A stretch of DNA of 64,000 nt from Micromonospora violae (GTDB taxonomy: Bacteria > Actinomycetota > Actinomycetes > Mycobacteriales > Micromonosporaceae), in NCBI RefSeq assembly GCF_004217135.1, contig NZ_SHKK01000001.1, positions 4,836,001 to 4,900,000 on the forward strand, given 5' to 3'. Numbering within the stretch: position 1 is the stretch's first letter; each line of letters opens with the position of its first letter. Made by a program: the position numbers and the translations under genes. Of this stretch, positions 45,726-58,234 are shown one piece after another. Below the pieces are notes generated by a model. That model worked only from the letters and a program-made list of their open reading frames with translations. It had not been told where the DNA came from and made no database searches.

Positions 45726-46754
45726 TCAGGCCTTCGGCGCGAGGCTGAAGTCGATGATCTGCTCGGGGGTGATGTTCTGCTTCAGCGCGCCGGCGCCCTG
45801 CAGGATGGCGATGCTCTTGGCGACCCGACCGCTGTCCAGGGTGCCGATCGCGGTGCCGGTGTTGCCGGAGCGGACGTACGCGGCCATCAGGTCCAGCTCG
45901 GCGGCGGCGGAGACCGGGTTGGTGGCGTCGACGTTCTTCTTCAGGATCTCGGCGGCCTCCTTGGAGTTCGCCAGGCTGTACTCGAGGCCCTTGAGCAGCG
46001 CCGCGGTGAACCGCTTCACCATCTCGGGCTTCTCCTTGGCGATCTTCGAGGAGGTGATCAGCACGTTGCCGTAGAGGTCCTGCATCACGTTGCTGTACGG
46101 CAGCATGACAGCCTTCTTCTTGGCCACGCCCTCGATGGTGGGCTGACCGACGACGAACTGACCGATGCCGTCCACCGAACCGGCGGCCAGGGTGCCGATC
46201 AGGTTCTGCGCCTCACCGTTGACCCAGGTCACCTTGTTCACGTCCACGCCGGCGAGCCGGGCGTACGTCGGGAAGAGGTTGCGGACCACGGACCCGGGGG
46301 TGTCGGCGAGCTTCTTGCCCTCCAGGTCCTTCGGCGAGCTGATGTTCTTGCCCTCGACGGTGGCGATGGCCGCCATGGTGCGCTGCTGGATCGCGGCGAC
46401 CGCGGTGAAGTCCTTCGCCTGGCCGTTGCCGAGCTGGAGCAGACCGCCGGTGAGGTCGATCGGGCCGAAGTCGGCCTGGCCGCCGACGACGGTCTGGATG
46501 ACGCCACCGGTGCCCTGGCCGGCCTTGATCTCGACGTCGAAGCCGGCTTCCTTGAAGAAGCCCTTGTCCTTCGCCACCCAGGCGTAGGAGTCACGGCCGA
46601 AGTTGCCGAACGAGGTGAGGTAGGTCACCTTCTCCAGCGTCTTGCTGTCGCCGCCCTTGGCGTCGGCCGAATCCGACCCGCTGCTGCAGGCGGAGACAAG
46701 GGCGAGGGCGGTGGCCAGCGCGGCCGTAGCGACCGTACGGGTCAACCTTCTCAT
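45726..46754 (-). CDS. NMT1/THI5-like ABC transporter substrate-binding lipoprotein
   Basis: 342 aa from ATG 46754. Signal peptide with lipobox LVSAC, then TYLTSFGNFGRDSYAWVAKDKGFFKEAGFDVEI, the NMT1/THI5/SsuA opening, and GGVIQTVVGGQADFG. This family binds pyrimidine thiamine precursors, sulfonates or nitrate. A pyrimidine precursor is suggested by the thi operon 5 kb away; riboflavin or sulfonate-type substrates are not excluded. 103 bp upstream of the permease. Confidence 0.9.
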   Translation of the reverse strand: MRRLTRTVATAALATALALVSACSSGSDSADAKGGDSKTLEKVTYLTSFGNFGRDSYAWVAKDKGFFKEAGFDVEIKAGQGTGGVIQTVVGGQADFGPIDLTGGLLQLGNGQAKDFTAVAAIQQRTMAAIATVEGKNISSPKDLEGKKLADTPGSVVRNLFPTYARLAGVDVNKVTWVNGEAQNLIGTLAAGSVDGIGQFVVGQPTIEGVAKKKAVMLPYSNVMQDLYGNVLITSSKIAKEKPEMVKRFTAALLKGLEYSLANSKEAAEILKKNVDATNPVSAAAELDLMAAYVRSGNTGTAIGTLDSGRVAKSIAILQGAGALKQNITPEQIIDFSLAPKA

Positions 46755-47022
46755 CAGTGCACCATGTCCTTTCCGACCGGGGCCGGCAGGCCACCGGAGG
46801 GGGTTATTGACGGGCCGGCGGGAGGGGCGGAAGCCGGACGCCGCCGTCGTGAGGGGACTCTTCGCGGGCACAGCGTACGAGAAACCCACAGTTGTGACGC
46901 CAGGTGCATCGGGTTGCGGAACGGAAACAACCTGACGACGACCCCAGGCGGTGTCATACCTCGACGGGCCAGCTAGCCTTTGTCGGATTCCTGACCGTCG
47001 ACTCAGCGGAGGTGCGCCGGAG

Positions 47023-47808
47023 ATGATCCGACTGTCCGGGGTGTCCCGCACCTTCGAGGGCCGGTCCGGCCGGGTGGAAGCGCTGCGCGGCATCGACCTC
47101 GACGTCGCCGAGGGCGAGTTCGTGGCCGTGCTCGGCCGCTCCGGCTGCGGCAAGTCCACCCTGCTGCGGCTGATCGCCGGGCTGCTCCCGCTGACCGCCG
47201 GTGAGATCACCGTCGACGGCACGCCGATCACCCGCCCGCGCCAGGACATCGCCATGCTGTTCCAGAAGCCGGCGCTGCTGCCCTGGCGCACCGTGCTGGA
47301 CAACGTCCTGCTCCCGGTGGAGATCTTCGGCTGGAGCCGCGCCAAGCACCGGGAGCGGGCCCGGCAACTGCTCGACGTGGCCGGCTTGGCCGGCTTCGAG
47401 AAGCGGCTGCCGCACGAGCTCTCCGGCGGCATGCAGCAGCGGGTATCACTGTGCCGGTCGTTGATCGGCGAGCCCCGCGTGATGCTGATGGACGAGCCGT
47501 TCTCCGCGCTGGACGCGCTCACCCGCGAGGAACTGTCCGGCGAACTCCAGCGGGTGCACATGGAGAACAAGCCGACCATCGTCTTCGTCACCCACTCGAT
47601 CGACGAGGCGGTGCTGCTCGCCGACCGGGTGGTCGTGCTGAGCCCCCGCCCGGGCCGCATCCGCAAGGTCGTCGACGTGACCATCCCCCGGCCCCGCACC
47701 CTGGGCCGCAACGCCCACCTGGCCGACGTCGCCCAGGTCAGTGCGGACCTGCACGAACTGCTGATGGAACGCGAGCAGCCGGTACCCACCGGCCCGGAAG
47801 GACACTGA
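47023..47808 (+). CDS. ABC transporter ATP-binding protein (SsuB/ThiZ type)
   Basis: 261 aa. Walker A VLGRSGCGKSTLLRLIAG, Q-loop MLFQKPALLPWRTVLDNV, signature ELSGGMQQRVSLCRSL, Walker B VMLMDEPFSALD, H-loop VTHSIDEAVLLADRV. Divergent from the binding protein gene and first of a plus-strand operon with the LLM enzyme and cupin (2-bp gap, then 4-bp overlap). GGAGG precedes the ATG at 47023. Confidence 0.94.
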   Translation: MIRLSGVSRTFEGRSGRVEALRGIDLDVAEGEFVAVLGRSGCGKSTLLRLIAGLLPLTAGEITVDGTPITRPRQDIAMLFQKPALLPWRTVLDNVLLPVEIFGWSRAKHRERARQLLDVAGLAGFEKRLPHELSGGMQQRVSLCRSLIGEPRVMLMDEPFSALDALTREELSGELQRVHMENKPTIVFVTHSIDEAVLLADRVVVLSPRPGRIRKVVDVTIPRPRTLGRNAHLADVAQVSADLHELLMEREQPVPTGPEGH

Positions 47809-47810
47809 CC

Positions 47811-48761
47811 ATGCGGGTGTCGGTCTTCACCGAGCCGAACCGCGGCGCCAGCTACGACACGCAGCTCCGGTTCGCCCGGCTGGTCGAGGCCTGCGGCTAC
47901 GAGGGCTTCCTCCGCGCTGACCACTACCAGTCGATGGGCGCCGACCAGGGCCTGCCCGGCCCGACGGACGCCTGGCTGACCCTCGCCGCGCTGGCCCGGG
48001 AGACCGAACGGATCCGGCTCGGCACCCTGGTGACGTCGGCCACGTTCCGCCTGCCCGGCCCCCTCGCGGTGATGGTCGCGCAGGTCGACCAGATGAGTGG
48101 CGGCCGGGTCGACCTGGGCATCGGTGCCGGCTGGTACGAGCGCGAGCACACCTCGTACGGCATCCCGTTCCCGGCGGTCGGCGAGCGCTTCGACCGGCTG
48201 GCCGAGCAGCTTGAGGTGATCACCGGGTTGTGGGCGACCCCACCCGGGCAGACCTACAGCTTCACCGGCGACCACTACCAACTGGTCGACGCCCCCGCCC
48301 TGCCCAAGCCGGTGCAGGTGCCCGGGCCGCCGATCATCGTGGGCGGGCGCGGCCCCAAGCGCACACCCGAACTGGCCGCCCGGTACGCCAGCGAGTTCAA
48401 CATGCCGTTCAAGTCCGTGGCCGCCACCGCCGAGGCGTACGACCGGGTGCGCGAGGCGTGTGAGCGCGCGGGCCGCACGGAGTCCGGGCGCGAGCCGTTG
48501 GTGCTCTCCGCCGGGATCGTCGTCGCCATCGGCCGGACCGACGCGGAGGCCCAGCGTCGGGCCGCCCCCCTGCACGTGAAGAGCGCCCTGCCACCGGAGG
48601 ACCCGGTGGTCGGCTCCCCCGCGCAGCTCGTGCAGCGCCTCGGTGAGTTCGCCGCGATCGGCACCACCCGGGTGCACCTCCGCCTGATCGACTTCGATGA
48701 TCTCGACCACCTTGAGCTGATCGCCGCCGAGGTGCTGCCCCAACTGGACGGAGCACGATGA
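47811..48761 (+). CDS. LLM-class (F420-dependent type) oxidoreductase
   Basis: 316 aa, luciferase-like TIM barrel: MRVSVFTEPNRGASYDTQL, EACGYEGFLRADHY, RIRLGTLVTSATFRLPG, VDLGIGAGWYEREHTSYG and PPIIVGGRGPKRTPELAARYA. F420 (rather than FMN) use is inferred from actinobacterial paralogues. Starts 2 bp after the transporter ATPase and overlaps the cupin gene, so it probably acts on the transported compound. Confidence 0.9.
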   Translation: MRVSVFTEPNRGASYDTQLRFARLVEACGYEGFLRADHYQSMGADQGLPGPTDAWLTLAALARETERIRLGTLVTSATFRLPGPLAVMVAQVDQMSGGRVDLGIGAGWYEREHTSYGIPFPAVGERFDRLAEQLEVITGLWATPPGQTYSFTGDHYQLVDAPALPKPVQVPGPPIIVGGRGPKRTPELAARYASEFNMPFKSVAATAEAYDRVREACERAGRTESGREPLVLSAGIVVAIGRTDAEAQRRAAPLHVKSALPPEDPVVGSPAQLVQRLGEFAAIGTTRVHLRLIDFDDLDHLELIAAEVLPQLDGAR

Positions 48762-49066
48762 CCAACGTGATCGACGGAACCGAACTCGGACCGGTGGGTC
48801 AGGAGATCGTGTACGAGAACGACCGGGTCCGTGTCTGGCACATCCGCCTCGAGCCCGGCGAGGGGCAACCGCTGCACCGGCACGACCACCCCTACCTGGT
48901 GGTGGCGGTCGAGGGGGCCAAGAACGTCATACAGACCGTCGACGGGACCCGGATCGACGCCGACGAGCCCACCGGCGGAGTGGTCTACCGGGACCCGGGC
49001 GCGGTGCACATGCTCACCAATGTCGGGGATACGACTTACCTGGCCCGGCTGGTCGAGCTCAAGTAG
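48758..49066 (+). CDS. small cupin protein
   Basis: 102 aa single cupin: RLEPGEGQPLHRHDHPYLVVAVEGAKN carries the metal-binding His-x-His and Glu, and PGAVHMLTNVGDT carries the second cupin motif His. Coupled by overlap to the LLM gene. Enzymatic role unknown. Confidence 0.88.
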   Translation: MTNVIDGTELGPVGQEIVYENDRVRVWHIRLEPGEGQPLHRHDHPYLVVAVEGAKNVIQTVDGTRIDADEPTGGVVYRDPGAVHMLTNVGDTTYLARLVELK

Positions 49067-49071
49067 GCCCG

Positions 49072-49115
49072 CCGATAGCCACCGGCGCGCCGTGCGGCGC
49101 GCCGGTGGCTATCGG
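49072..49115 (+). terminator. perfect 20-bp terminator-like hairpin
   Basis: Arms 49072-49091 and 49096-49115 (CGATAGCCACCGGCGCGCC type) are exact complements around GTGC. Begins 6 bp after the cupin stop. No T-tract; reads TGTA after the stem. Confidence 0.75.
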
Positions 49116-49142
49116 GTGTACCAGGTGCGTAACGTGCCGGAC

Positions 49143-52028
49143 ATGGCCTTTCGGACCTGGGGCAGACTGCTGCTCACGGCGCTCGGGGTGAGCGTGCTGG
49201 CCGGAGCCGGCCAGCTCGGCGTCGCGTACGGTTTCGGCATCGTCCGCCTGACCGGCGCATTCACCGGCACGACCGTCAACCAGTGGCCGGCCCAACTCGT
49301 CTGGGTGGGCTGGTTCGCCGCGAACGCCGCCGTCGCCGGCGCCGTCCTGACCGGACGCCTCGCTCACCGCGACGCCCCGGCGGCCAGCACCAGCCGGCAG
49401 TTGGCGGTCGGTGGCGCGGCGGCGCTCGGCGCCACCGTCATCGCCCCGCTCTGCATGCAACCCGCCCGCGCCGCGGAGCTGATCTCCGTTGACCCGGTCT
49501 GGGCGGTGGGCATCTGCGCCGTGGTCGGTGCGGTGATCGGGGCGGGCGCGGCGATCGCCGTCCTGCTCCGGCCCGAACTGGGCTGGAACATGGCCGCCGT
49601 GGCCGGCGCGGTCTGGCTGCTGGCGCTGATCTCCGTCCTGCCGTCGCTCGGCACGGCCGGCCCACTGCCGACCGTCCGGCTCGGCGTCCTGGAGCCGAGC
49701 TGGCTCGACGACGCCGCCGCCCAACGGTTGGCGCTGCTCCTACTCCCGACCGTGGCGCTGCTGGCCGGCGCGGCAACTGCCGGGCTGGCTCGCTGGCGGG
49801 GCCAGCCACCACTGGTCAGTGGGGCCACCGGGGTGGCCGGTCCGGTGCTGGTGGCGTTCGCCTACCTGACCGCCGGTCCGGGCGACGCGGTGGACCGATA
49901 CCAGGCCACCCCCTACTACGGCGCGTTGATCGCGATCCTCGCCGGGGCGCTCGGCGCGGCCGCCGCCGCGCTGCTGCGCTGGCCGGTCACCCGTGCCGCC
50001 GATCCGCAGACGATCGAGCCCACCGCCATTCTGCGGCCGCTGCCCGCCGGCCCGGCGCTGCCCAGCGCCGCGTCGGGGGACGACCGGGACACCGCCGAGC
50101 GCACCGACTCCGAGTCGGCCAACGCCGCACTGTCCACCGGCGCGCAGCGTGGCGGCGTCGTGGCGGGTCCGCGGGCAGTTGGCGAGCCCGATGGCGTACG
50201 CACCGTCCCGGCCCACTGGGACTGGCCGGAGACCACCGCGAGTGGCCAGCACGGTCCGACTCCCGCCGCCCCGGCCCAGCCCGCGGCCTGGCTGACCGCG
50301 CCGACCGGTGAGTTCACCGCCGCCGGGCAGACGTCCTCGGCGCGCCGAGATGATGTCCCGGCCACGACCGAGCCCTCAACCAGCGCTGACGTCAGCCACC
50401 GCGCCGACGTCAGCGACCGCACCGACGCCACCCCGACCAGCGCCGCGGCCGGTCGCGTCGACGCCGCAGCCGCGACGGATGACCGAGCGGTCGACGAGCC
50501 GATCGGCAGCACGGCGACCGGCACGACCAGCTCGGACGCGACCAGCTCCGACACCGGCCGTACGGCCGGGACCACCGCCGCCCCGACCAGCACGGACAGC
50601 GGCACGGGCGGCGGTGCGGACAACGGCACCAGCGGCACGGAGGCGGCCGGCGCGACCGGCACGGAGGCGGCCGGCCACGCTACGCCCGAAGCTCCGCGGA
50701 CGATCAGGCCGCGCCGGACCCGTAAGTCGAAAGCCAATCCGGACGCCACCGCCTCCGAGCCGGCTGACGACACTTCCCCTGCCGGTTCGGCAACCACCGA
50801 CGCGGGGGCCACCGAATCAGCGGCCACCACTGACGAGACGCCCACCGGCCCCGCAAGGAAGGGCAGCCGGTCGGCCAGGTCCGCCGGCAGCAGCACCGGC
50901 CCCGACGCGGCCACCGACGCCCCGGCACCCGGCCGGGGCAAGCGGTCCGGCCCGACGACCGAGGTCGCCTCGGGTACGGCAGCAGCCGGCACCGCCGCGA
51001 AGCGAGCACCGGCGACCGCCGCAAGCGAGGCGACGCAGGTGCCGGCCGACCCGGAGTCCCCGAGCACACCCGCCGAAACCACCGAGGCACCGACCGGCGT
51101 GACTCCAGCGCCGGCCACCACGACTGGCGCGAAGCGGACGCCGGCGCTACCCACCTCGACCGGCCATTCCGGCGCGGAGGCCGCTGCTGCCCCGCACGTT
51201 CCCAAGGCTGGCCCGGACGTTCCGAAGGCTGGCCTGGACAGCAGCGCAGCGCCGACCGGCGCGACCTCCTCGACCAGCGATTCCGCAACGGCCGGGGCTG
51301 GTGGCACCGACAGCGCACGTTCTGCCGTCGAGGGCGTGCCCACCGCCGGGTTGTTCGGGGTCAGCGCCGCCGGCGACTCGGACGCGGACCTGTGGACGCC
51401 CGCGCCGTCGGCGTGGCCGGTCACCTCGACGTGGGCTGTGCCACCGCACGCCGCCGAGCCGGGGCCGACGGCATCGGAGGGGTCGAGCGGTTCGGGCGAG
51501 CCGAGCGGGTCGACGCCCCGGCCCCGGCATCGTCCCTCGTTGCCGGACCTGAGCCAGGCCGGCACCTGGAACGCCTTCGACACGTCTCGGCGCGCCCGGT
51601 CGACGCGATCGCAGGACAGCTCCACGGCGGCCGAAGCCAGCCCGACCACCCCTGCGGCCGAGCCCCCGGGCTCGCCGGGCTCTCCCGGCACGATGGGCGC
51701 GCCCGCCGCCGCCAGCACCACCAGCGACAGCACCGCCAGCGACAGCGGCACCGGTGAGGTGGCGGCTACCGAGGTCATATCGACGCCGCCGAAGGTGGCG
51801 GAGCAGCCCTCCCGGCGCGGGCGGCTCGGCGGGCTGTTCCGCCGCAACCGTTCCCGCGCCGACGAGGAGAGCCCGAAGACGTCAGACGACGCGGAGCCGC
51901 TGGCGACCCAGGACGAGGAGTTCGTCGACTGGGTCGCCGGCCTGAGCAAGCCGGTGTCGGACAACGAGCCCGAGCGGGAGAACGGCCGACGGTCGTTGCG
52001 TTCCACCGGTCGCCACCACCGCGACTGA
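49143..52028 (+). CDS. membrane protein with about 590-residue disordered Thr/Ala/Ser-rich tail
   Basis: 961 aa. Residues 1-290 have about eight TM segments (MAFRTWGRLLLTALGVSVLAG; AVWLLALISVLPSLG; LIAILAGALGAAAAALL). The rest is low complexity (Thr, Ala, Gly, Ser, Asp, Pro; few aromatic or hydrophobic residues), with short motifs such as WTPAPSAWPVTSTW, SLPDLSQAGTWNAFDTSRRARS and a conserved-looking end EEFVDWVAGLSKP. I recognise no function; N-terminal start by ATG just after the hairpin. Convergent with thiC. Confidence 0.8.
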   Translation: MAFRTWGRLLLTALGVSVLAGAGQLGVAYGFGIVRLTGAFTGTTVNQWPAQLVWVGWFAANAAVAGAVLTGRLAHRDAPAASTSRQLAVGGAAALGATVIAPLCMQPARAAELISVDPVWAVGICAVVGAVIGAGAAIAVLLRPELGWNMAAVAGAVWLLALISVLPSLGTAGPLPTVRLGVLEPSWLDDAAAQRLALLLLPTVALLAGAATAGLARWRGQPPLVSGATGVAGPVLVAFAYLTAGPGDAVDRYQATPYYGALIAILAGALGAAAAALLRWPVTRAADPQTIEPTAILRPLPAGPALPSAASGDDRDTAERTDSESANAALSTGAQRGGVVAGPRAVGEPDGVRTVPAHWDWPETTASGQHGPTPAAPAQPAAWLTAPTGEFTAAGQTSSARRDDVPATTEPSTSADVSHRADVSDRTDATPTSAAAGRVDAAAATDDRAVDEPIGSTATGTTSSDATSSDTGRTAGTTAAPTSTDSGTGGGADNGTSGTEAAGATGTEAAGHATPEAPRTIRPRRTRKSKANPDATASEPADDTSPAGSATTDAGATESAATTDETPTGPARKGSRSARSAGSSTGPDAATDAPAPGRGKRSGPTTEVASGTAAAGTAAKRAPATAASEATQVPADPESPSTPAETTEAPTGVTPAPATTTGAKRTPALPTSTGHSGAEAAAAPHVPKAGPDVPKAGLDSSAAPTGATSSTSDSATAGAGGTDSARSAVEGVPTAGLFGVSAAGDSDADLWTPAPSAWPVTSTWAVPPHAAEPGPTASEGSSGSGEPSGSTPRPRHRPSLPDLSQAGTWNAFDTSRRARSTRSQDSSTAAEASPTTPAAEPPGSPGSPGTMGAPAAASTTSDSTASDSGTGEVAATEVISTPPKVAEQPSRRGRLGGLFRRNRSRADEESPKTSDDAEPLATQDEEFVDWVAGLSKPVSDNEPERENGRRSLRSTGRHHRD

Positions 52029-52066
52029 CCCGGCCGCCGCACGCCGCCCGCAGACACCGACCGGCT

Positions 52067-52141
52067 GATCGACTCGGGTTCACGGAAACCGGGCTGAACC
52101 GCCCGCCCGGACACCCCGACTTCAATGAACCCGAGTCGATC
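52067..52141. terminator. long-stem inverted repeat between convergent genes
   Basis: GATCGACTCGGGTTCA (52067-52082) pairs perfectly with TGAACCCGAGTCGATC (52126-52141) around a 43-nt loop; located between the membrane protein gene and the thiC 3' end. Confidence 0.65.
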
Positions 52142-52162
52142 GCCGCAGGGTCACCCGCGCGG

Positions 52163-54554
<2,392 letters not shown>

Positions 54555-54558
<4 letters not shown>

Positions 54559-55373
54559 TTTCCGTCGCCTTTGGTTGCGGTTGGGGGCTGCGGCGGGCCG
54601 TTTCTGGTTGCGGTTGGGGGCTGCGGCGGGCCGTTTCTGGTTCCGGTTGGGGGCTGCGGCGGGCCGTTTCTGGTTCCGGTTGGGGGCTGCGGCCGACCGT
54701 GCCCACTCCGGGCGGTCAGGCTTGATCCCTGCATGGGCACGGTCGGCCGCAGCCCCGATCGTGGGGACCTGGCTGACTCCGCGCCGGCTTTAACGAGCTT
54801 GGGGGTGACCGCCTTGGCATAAGCGCTGGTCAGACTCGCCGCTGTTTCGGTGGGGTCTTCTGCTCGCATGAGTGCGCCCAGGACTGCTACGCCGGTGGCT
54901 CCTGCTTGGACGCAGGCGGTTACCTGCTCCGGGGTCTCGACTCCGCCGAGGGCCAGCACGGGAACCTGACTGGTCCGAACCAGGCTGCCCAGCCCTGCAA
55001 TGCCCAGGGGTGGGCCGTAGCCCGGTTTCGTTCTTGTGGGCCAGATTGGGGAGATGGTGGCGTAGTGCTCGGTGGTGAGGCGGGTCAGCTCGGTGTGGTC
55101 GTGGCAGGAGCGGCCGACCAGCGGGTGGGTCGGCGGCGGGTACGGGCCGGCGGCGGGCAGGTGCACGGCGTCACCGCCGAGCGGGTCGGGGCCGGCCACG
55201 ATGAGGGTCCCGTCGACGTCGGCGAGGATCGCGCGCAGGTCGGCGGCGACGGCGGCCCGTTCGGCGCGGGGCAGGTCCTTCTCCCGCAACACCACCCAGC
55301 GCACTCCCCCGGCCACGGCCCCCGCCACAACCCGCTCAAGCCGACCGCGAGCGACCAGCCGATCGGTCAACAC
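54555..55373 (-). CDS. ThiE/TenI-like protein with repeat-derived C-terminal extension
   Basis: 272 aa from GTG 55373, giving VLTDRLV as N-terminus; a GTG at 55478 overlapping the thiG stop is the alternative but would include a hairpin. Core residues 1-200 are a ThiE/TenI TIM barrel ([74 protein letters not shown]), usual family length. The last about 70 residues derive from structured repeat B and three 33-nt repeats. Since a canonical ThiE is encoded at 57599, this is probably a thiazole tautomerase (TenI) type enzyme. Coupled to thiD by ATGA. Confidence 0.85.
54579..54692 (-). repeat. 33-nt tandem repeat encoding the C-terminal tail of the TenI-like protein
   Basis: Three full units starting at 54579, 54612 and 54645 plus a partial unit from 54678, each beginning GGTTGGGGGCTGCGGC on the plus strand. 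Being 33 nt, each adds 11 residues ([11 protein letters not shown] / [11 protein letters not shown]) in frame. The last unit merges into the left arm of repeat copy B. Confidence 0.85.
54683..54756. repeat. structured repeat copy B: 23-bp perfect stem with conserved 28-nt loop
   Basis: Arms 54683-54705 and 54734-54756 are exact complements; the core GGCCGACCGTGCCC and the loop (CTCCGGGCGGTCAGGCTTG...) match copy A at 44593. The outer stem is GGGGCTGC/GCAGCCCC here versus GGGTGT/ACACCC in copy A. It lies inside the reading frame of the TenI-like gene. Confidence 0.85.
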
Positions 55374-55388
55374 GACAACCCCCGCCGG

Positions 55389-55436
55389 GATCTTGGAAGG
55401 AATGGGCCCCTCCAGGGGCAGATTGCTTCCAAGATC
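55389..55436. repeat. compound hairpin between thiG and the TenI-like gene
   Basis: Outer arms GATCTTGGAAG (55389-55399) and CTTCCAAGATC (55426-55436) with an inner GCCCCT/AGGGGC stem (55406-55419). The GATCTTGGA arm is shared with the palindrome at 29603. Could act as an intra-operon attenuator or processing site, or be coding if the upstream GTG is used. Confidence 0.75.
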
Positions 55437-55474
55437 TGCTGCCGGGTGGGGTGCGGGGTGGGCGCGGCCGGGGG

Positions 55475-56441
<967 letters not shown>

Positions 56442-56451
<10 letters not shown>

Positions 56452-57605
56452 CGGTCCCCCTCCATCGTCGGTTCAGGTCCGCCCACCGCGACACCGGCCA
56501 GGTCGAAGCGGTCGGCCCGCAACGGCGTGAGCAGCGGATCGGGTACGCCGCCGAGCACCAGATCGGCGATCAGGTCGGCGGTGATCGGGGTGAGCACGAT
56601 GCCGTGCCGGTGATGGCCGGTGGCGGCCAGGACGTTCGGCCGGTCGGGCAGCGGCCCGACGATCGGCGTGTTGTCCGGGGTGCCCGGGCGCAGCCCGGCG
56701 ACCGCCTCGACCAGGTCGTACTCAGCCAGTTCGGGCAGCAGGTCGATCCCGGCGCGGAGCAGCCGCTGGACCGCGCCGACGGTGACCGTGGTGTCCGAGC
56801 GTTCCTCGACCGTCGCGCCGAGCACGACCTCGCCGTCGACGCGGGGCACCAGGTAGATGGGCTCGCCGTCGGCGTACCCCCGGATCACGTGCCGGAAGCC
56901 CGGCGCGACGCCGTCGGGCGCGCGGAGTCGGAGGATCTGGCCCTTCACCGGTCGCACCGGCAGGCCGGTGAGCGCGGCGGCCCCGCAGCCGGTGGCGACC
57001 ACGGTGACCTCGGCATCCACCTCGGACAGCCGTCGGACCGACTGCGCGACGAGCACCGCGCCGGCCCGCCGCGCGGCCGCGCGCAGTGCCGGCACCAGCA
57101 GTCGGGGGTCGACCTGGTGGTCGGTGGGCGCGATCGCACCGCCGCGCACCCGTGGGGCGAGCGCCGGTTCGCGGTCGCGCAGCTCGCTGGGGCGCAGCGG
57201 CGTCACGGGCAGCCCCAACCCCTGCTGGTACGCCCAGAGCCGGCGCGCCTCGGCCAGGTCGTCGCCGGTGAGCCCGACCAGCAGGGTGCCCTCGGTGCGG
57301 TAGCCGATGTCGATGCCGGTCGTCTCGGTCAGCTCGGCGGCGAACGCCGGCCAGCGGGCGGCGGACGCCAGCAGCAACTCGGTCAGTTGCCGCTCCCCGA
57401 AGTACGCCTCGGCGACCGGCGAGAGCATGCCGGCGGCCACCGCCGACGCCCCCGAGCCGGGTGCCGGATCGTGCACCACCACCCGCAGCCCGCGCAGGGC
57501 GCACCGCCAGGCGATCGCGAGCCCGATCGGCCCCGCTCCCACCACTGCCACGTCCGGCCGGACCCGGTCGCTCGACGGCGCTGACGGGGACCGGCCGGTC
57601 AGCAC
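56442..57605 (-). CDS. thiO: glycine oxidase ThiO
   Basis: 387 aa FAD enzyme producing dehydroglycine. FAD Rossmann VAVVGAGPIGLAIAWRCALRG, SGASAVAAGMLSPVAEAYFGE, GGAIAPTDHQVDPRLLVPAL, and C-terminal GLRPGTPDNTPIVGPLPD...ATGHHRHGIVLTPITADLIADL are DAO/ThiO motifs. GTG at 57605 overlaps the thiE stop by 7 bp; the much longer open frame upstream is antisense artefact over thiE. Confidence 0.95.
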
Positions 57606-58225
57606 GTCAGGGCCTCGATCAGCGCGGCGGTGGCCCGTGCCGGGTCGGCGGCGGTGGAGACGGCACCGACCACCGCCACCCCGTACGCCCCGGCGGCCCG
57701 CAGCGCCGGCACCCGGGCGGCGGTGACGCCGCCGATCGCGATGACCGGAACGTCCACGGCGTCGACGACGGCGCGCACCCCGGCGGGTCCGATGGGATCG
57801 GGTAGGCCGGTCTTGGTGCCGGTGTGGTGGCACGGCCCGACGCCGAGGTAGCTGGCTCCCGCCGCGACGGCCTCGTTCGCCGTGCCCGGCGCGCGGGCGG
57901 TGGCGCCGAGCACGGCGGTGGGGCCGAGCACCCGGCGGGCGGCGGCGACCGGCAGGTCGTCGGCGCCGACGTGCCCGCCGGCGGCGCCGACCGCCAGCGC
58001 CACGTGCAACCGGTCGTTGACCAGGCAGGTCGCCCGGTACGGCGCGCAGAGCGCCAGCACCCTCCGGGTCAGGTCGTACGCCTCGCGGTCGGTGGCGGAG
58101 TCCTCGACCCGGACCTGCACCACCAGGTCGGCTCCGGCCACGGTGAGGGCGGCGCGCACCACGCTGAGTGGGTCGCGACCGGGTCGGGTGTCGGTGATGA
58201 GATGCAATCGAGCCAGGGACGGCAC
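57599..58225 (-). CDS. thiE: thiamine-phosphate synthase ThiE
   Basis: 208 aa TIM barrel joining HMP-PP and thiazole-P. LHLITDTRPGRDPL, ATCLVNDRLHVALAVGAAGGHVG (NDR Mg motif), SYLGVGPCHHTGTKTGLPDPIG and VPVIAIGGVTAARVPALRAAGAYGVAVVG are ThiE signatures. GTG 58225, with GGGAGGAG at the 3' end of the riboswitch as its ribosome binding site. First gene of the operon. Confidence 0.95.
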   Translation of the reverse strand: MPSLARLHLITDTRPGRDPLSVVRAALTVAGADLVVQVRVEDSATDREAYDLTRRVLALCAPYRATCLVNDRLHVALAVGAAGGHVGADDLPVAAARRVLGPTAVLGATARAPGTANEAVAAGASYLGVGPCHHTGTKTGLPDPIGPAGVRAVVDAVDVPVIAIGGVTAARVPALRAAGAYGVAVVGAVSTAADPARATAALIEALTC

Positions 58226-58234
58226 GGCAACGCT

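Noticed and set aside
45726..48743. 1005-codon minus-strand frame extending upstream of the NMT1 binding protein
   Set aside because: Only the part from ATG 46754 has a signal peptide and family motifs; the upstream portion is antisense to the ATPase, LLM and cupin genes.
49916..52114. 732-codon minus-strand frame opposite the disordered tail
   Set aside because: Low-complexity mirror of a repetitive GC-rich gene; the plus-strand frame continues from a real membrane domain with proper start.
54579..54692. CRISPR-like array
   Set aside because: The 33-nt units are contiguous without spacers and in frame with a coding sequence; no cas genes nearby.
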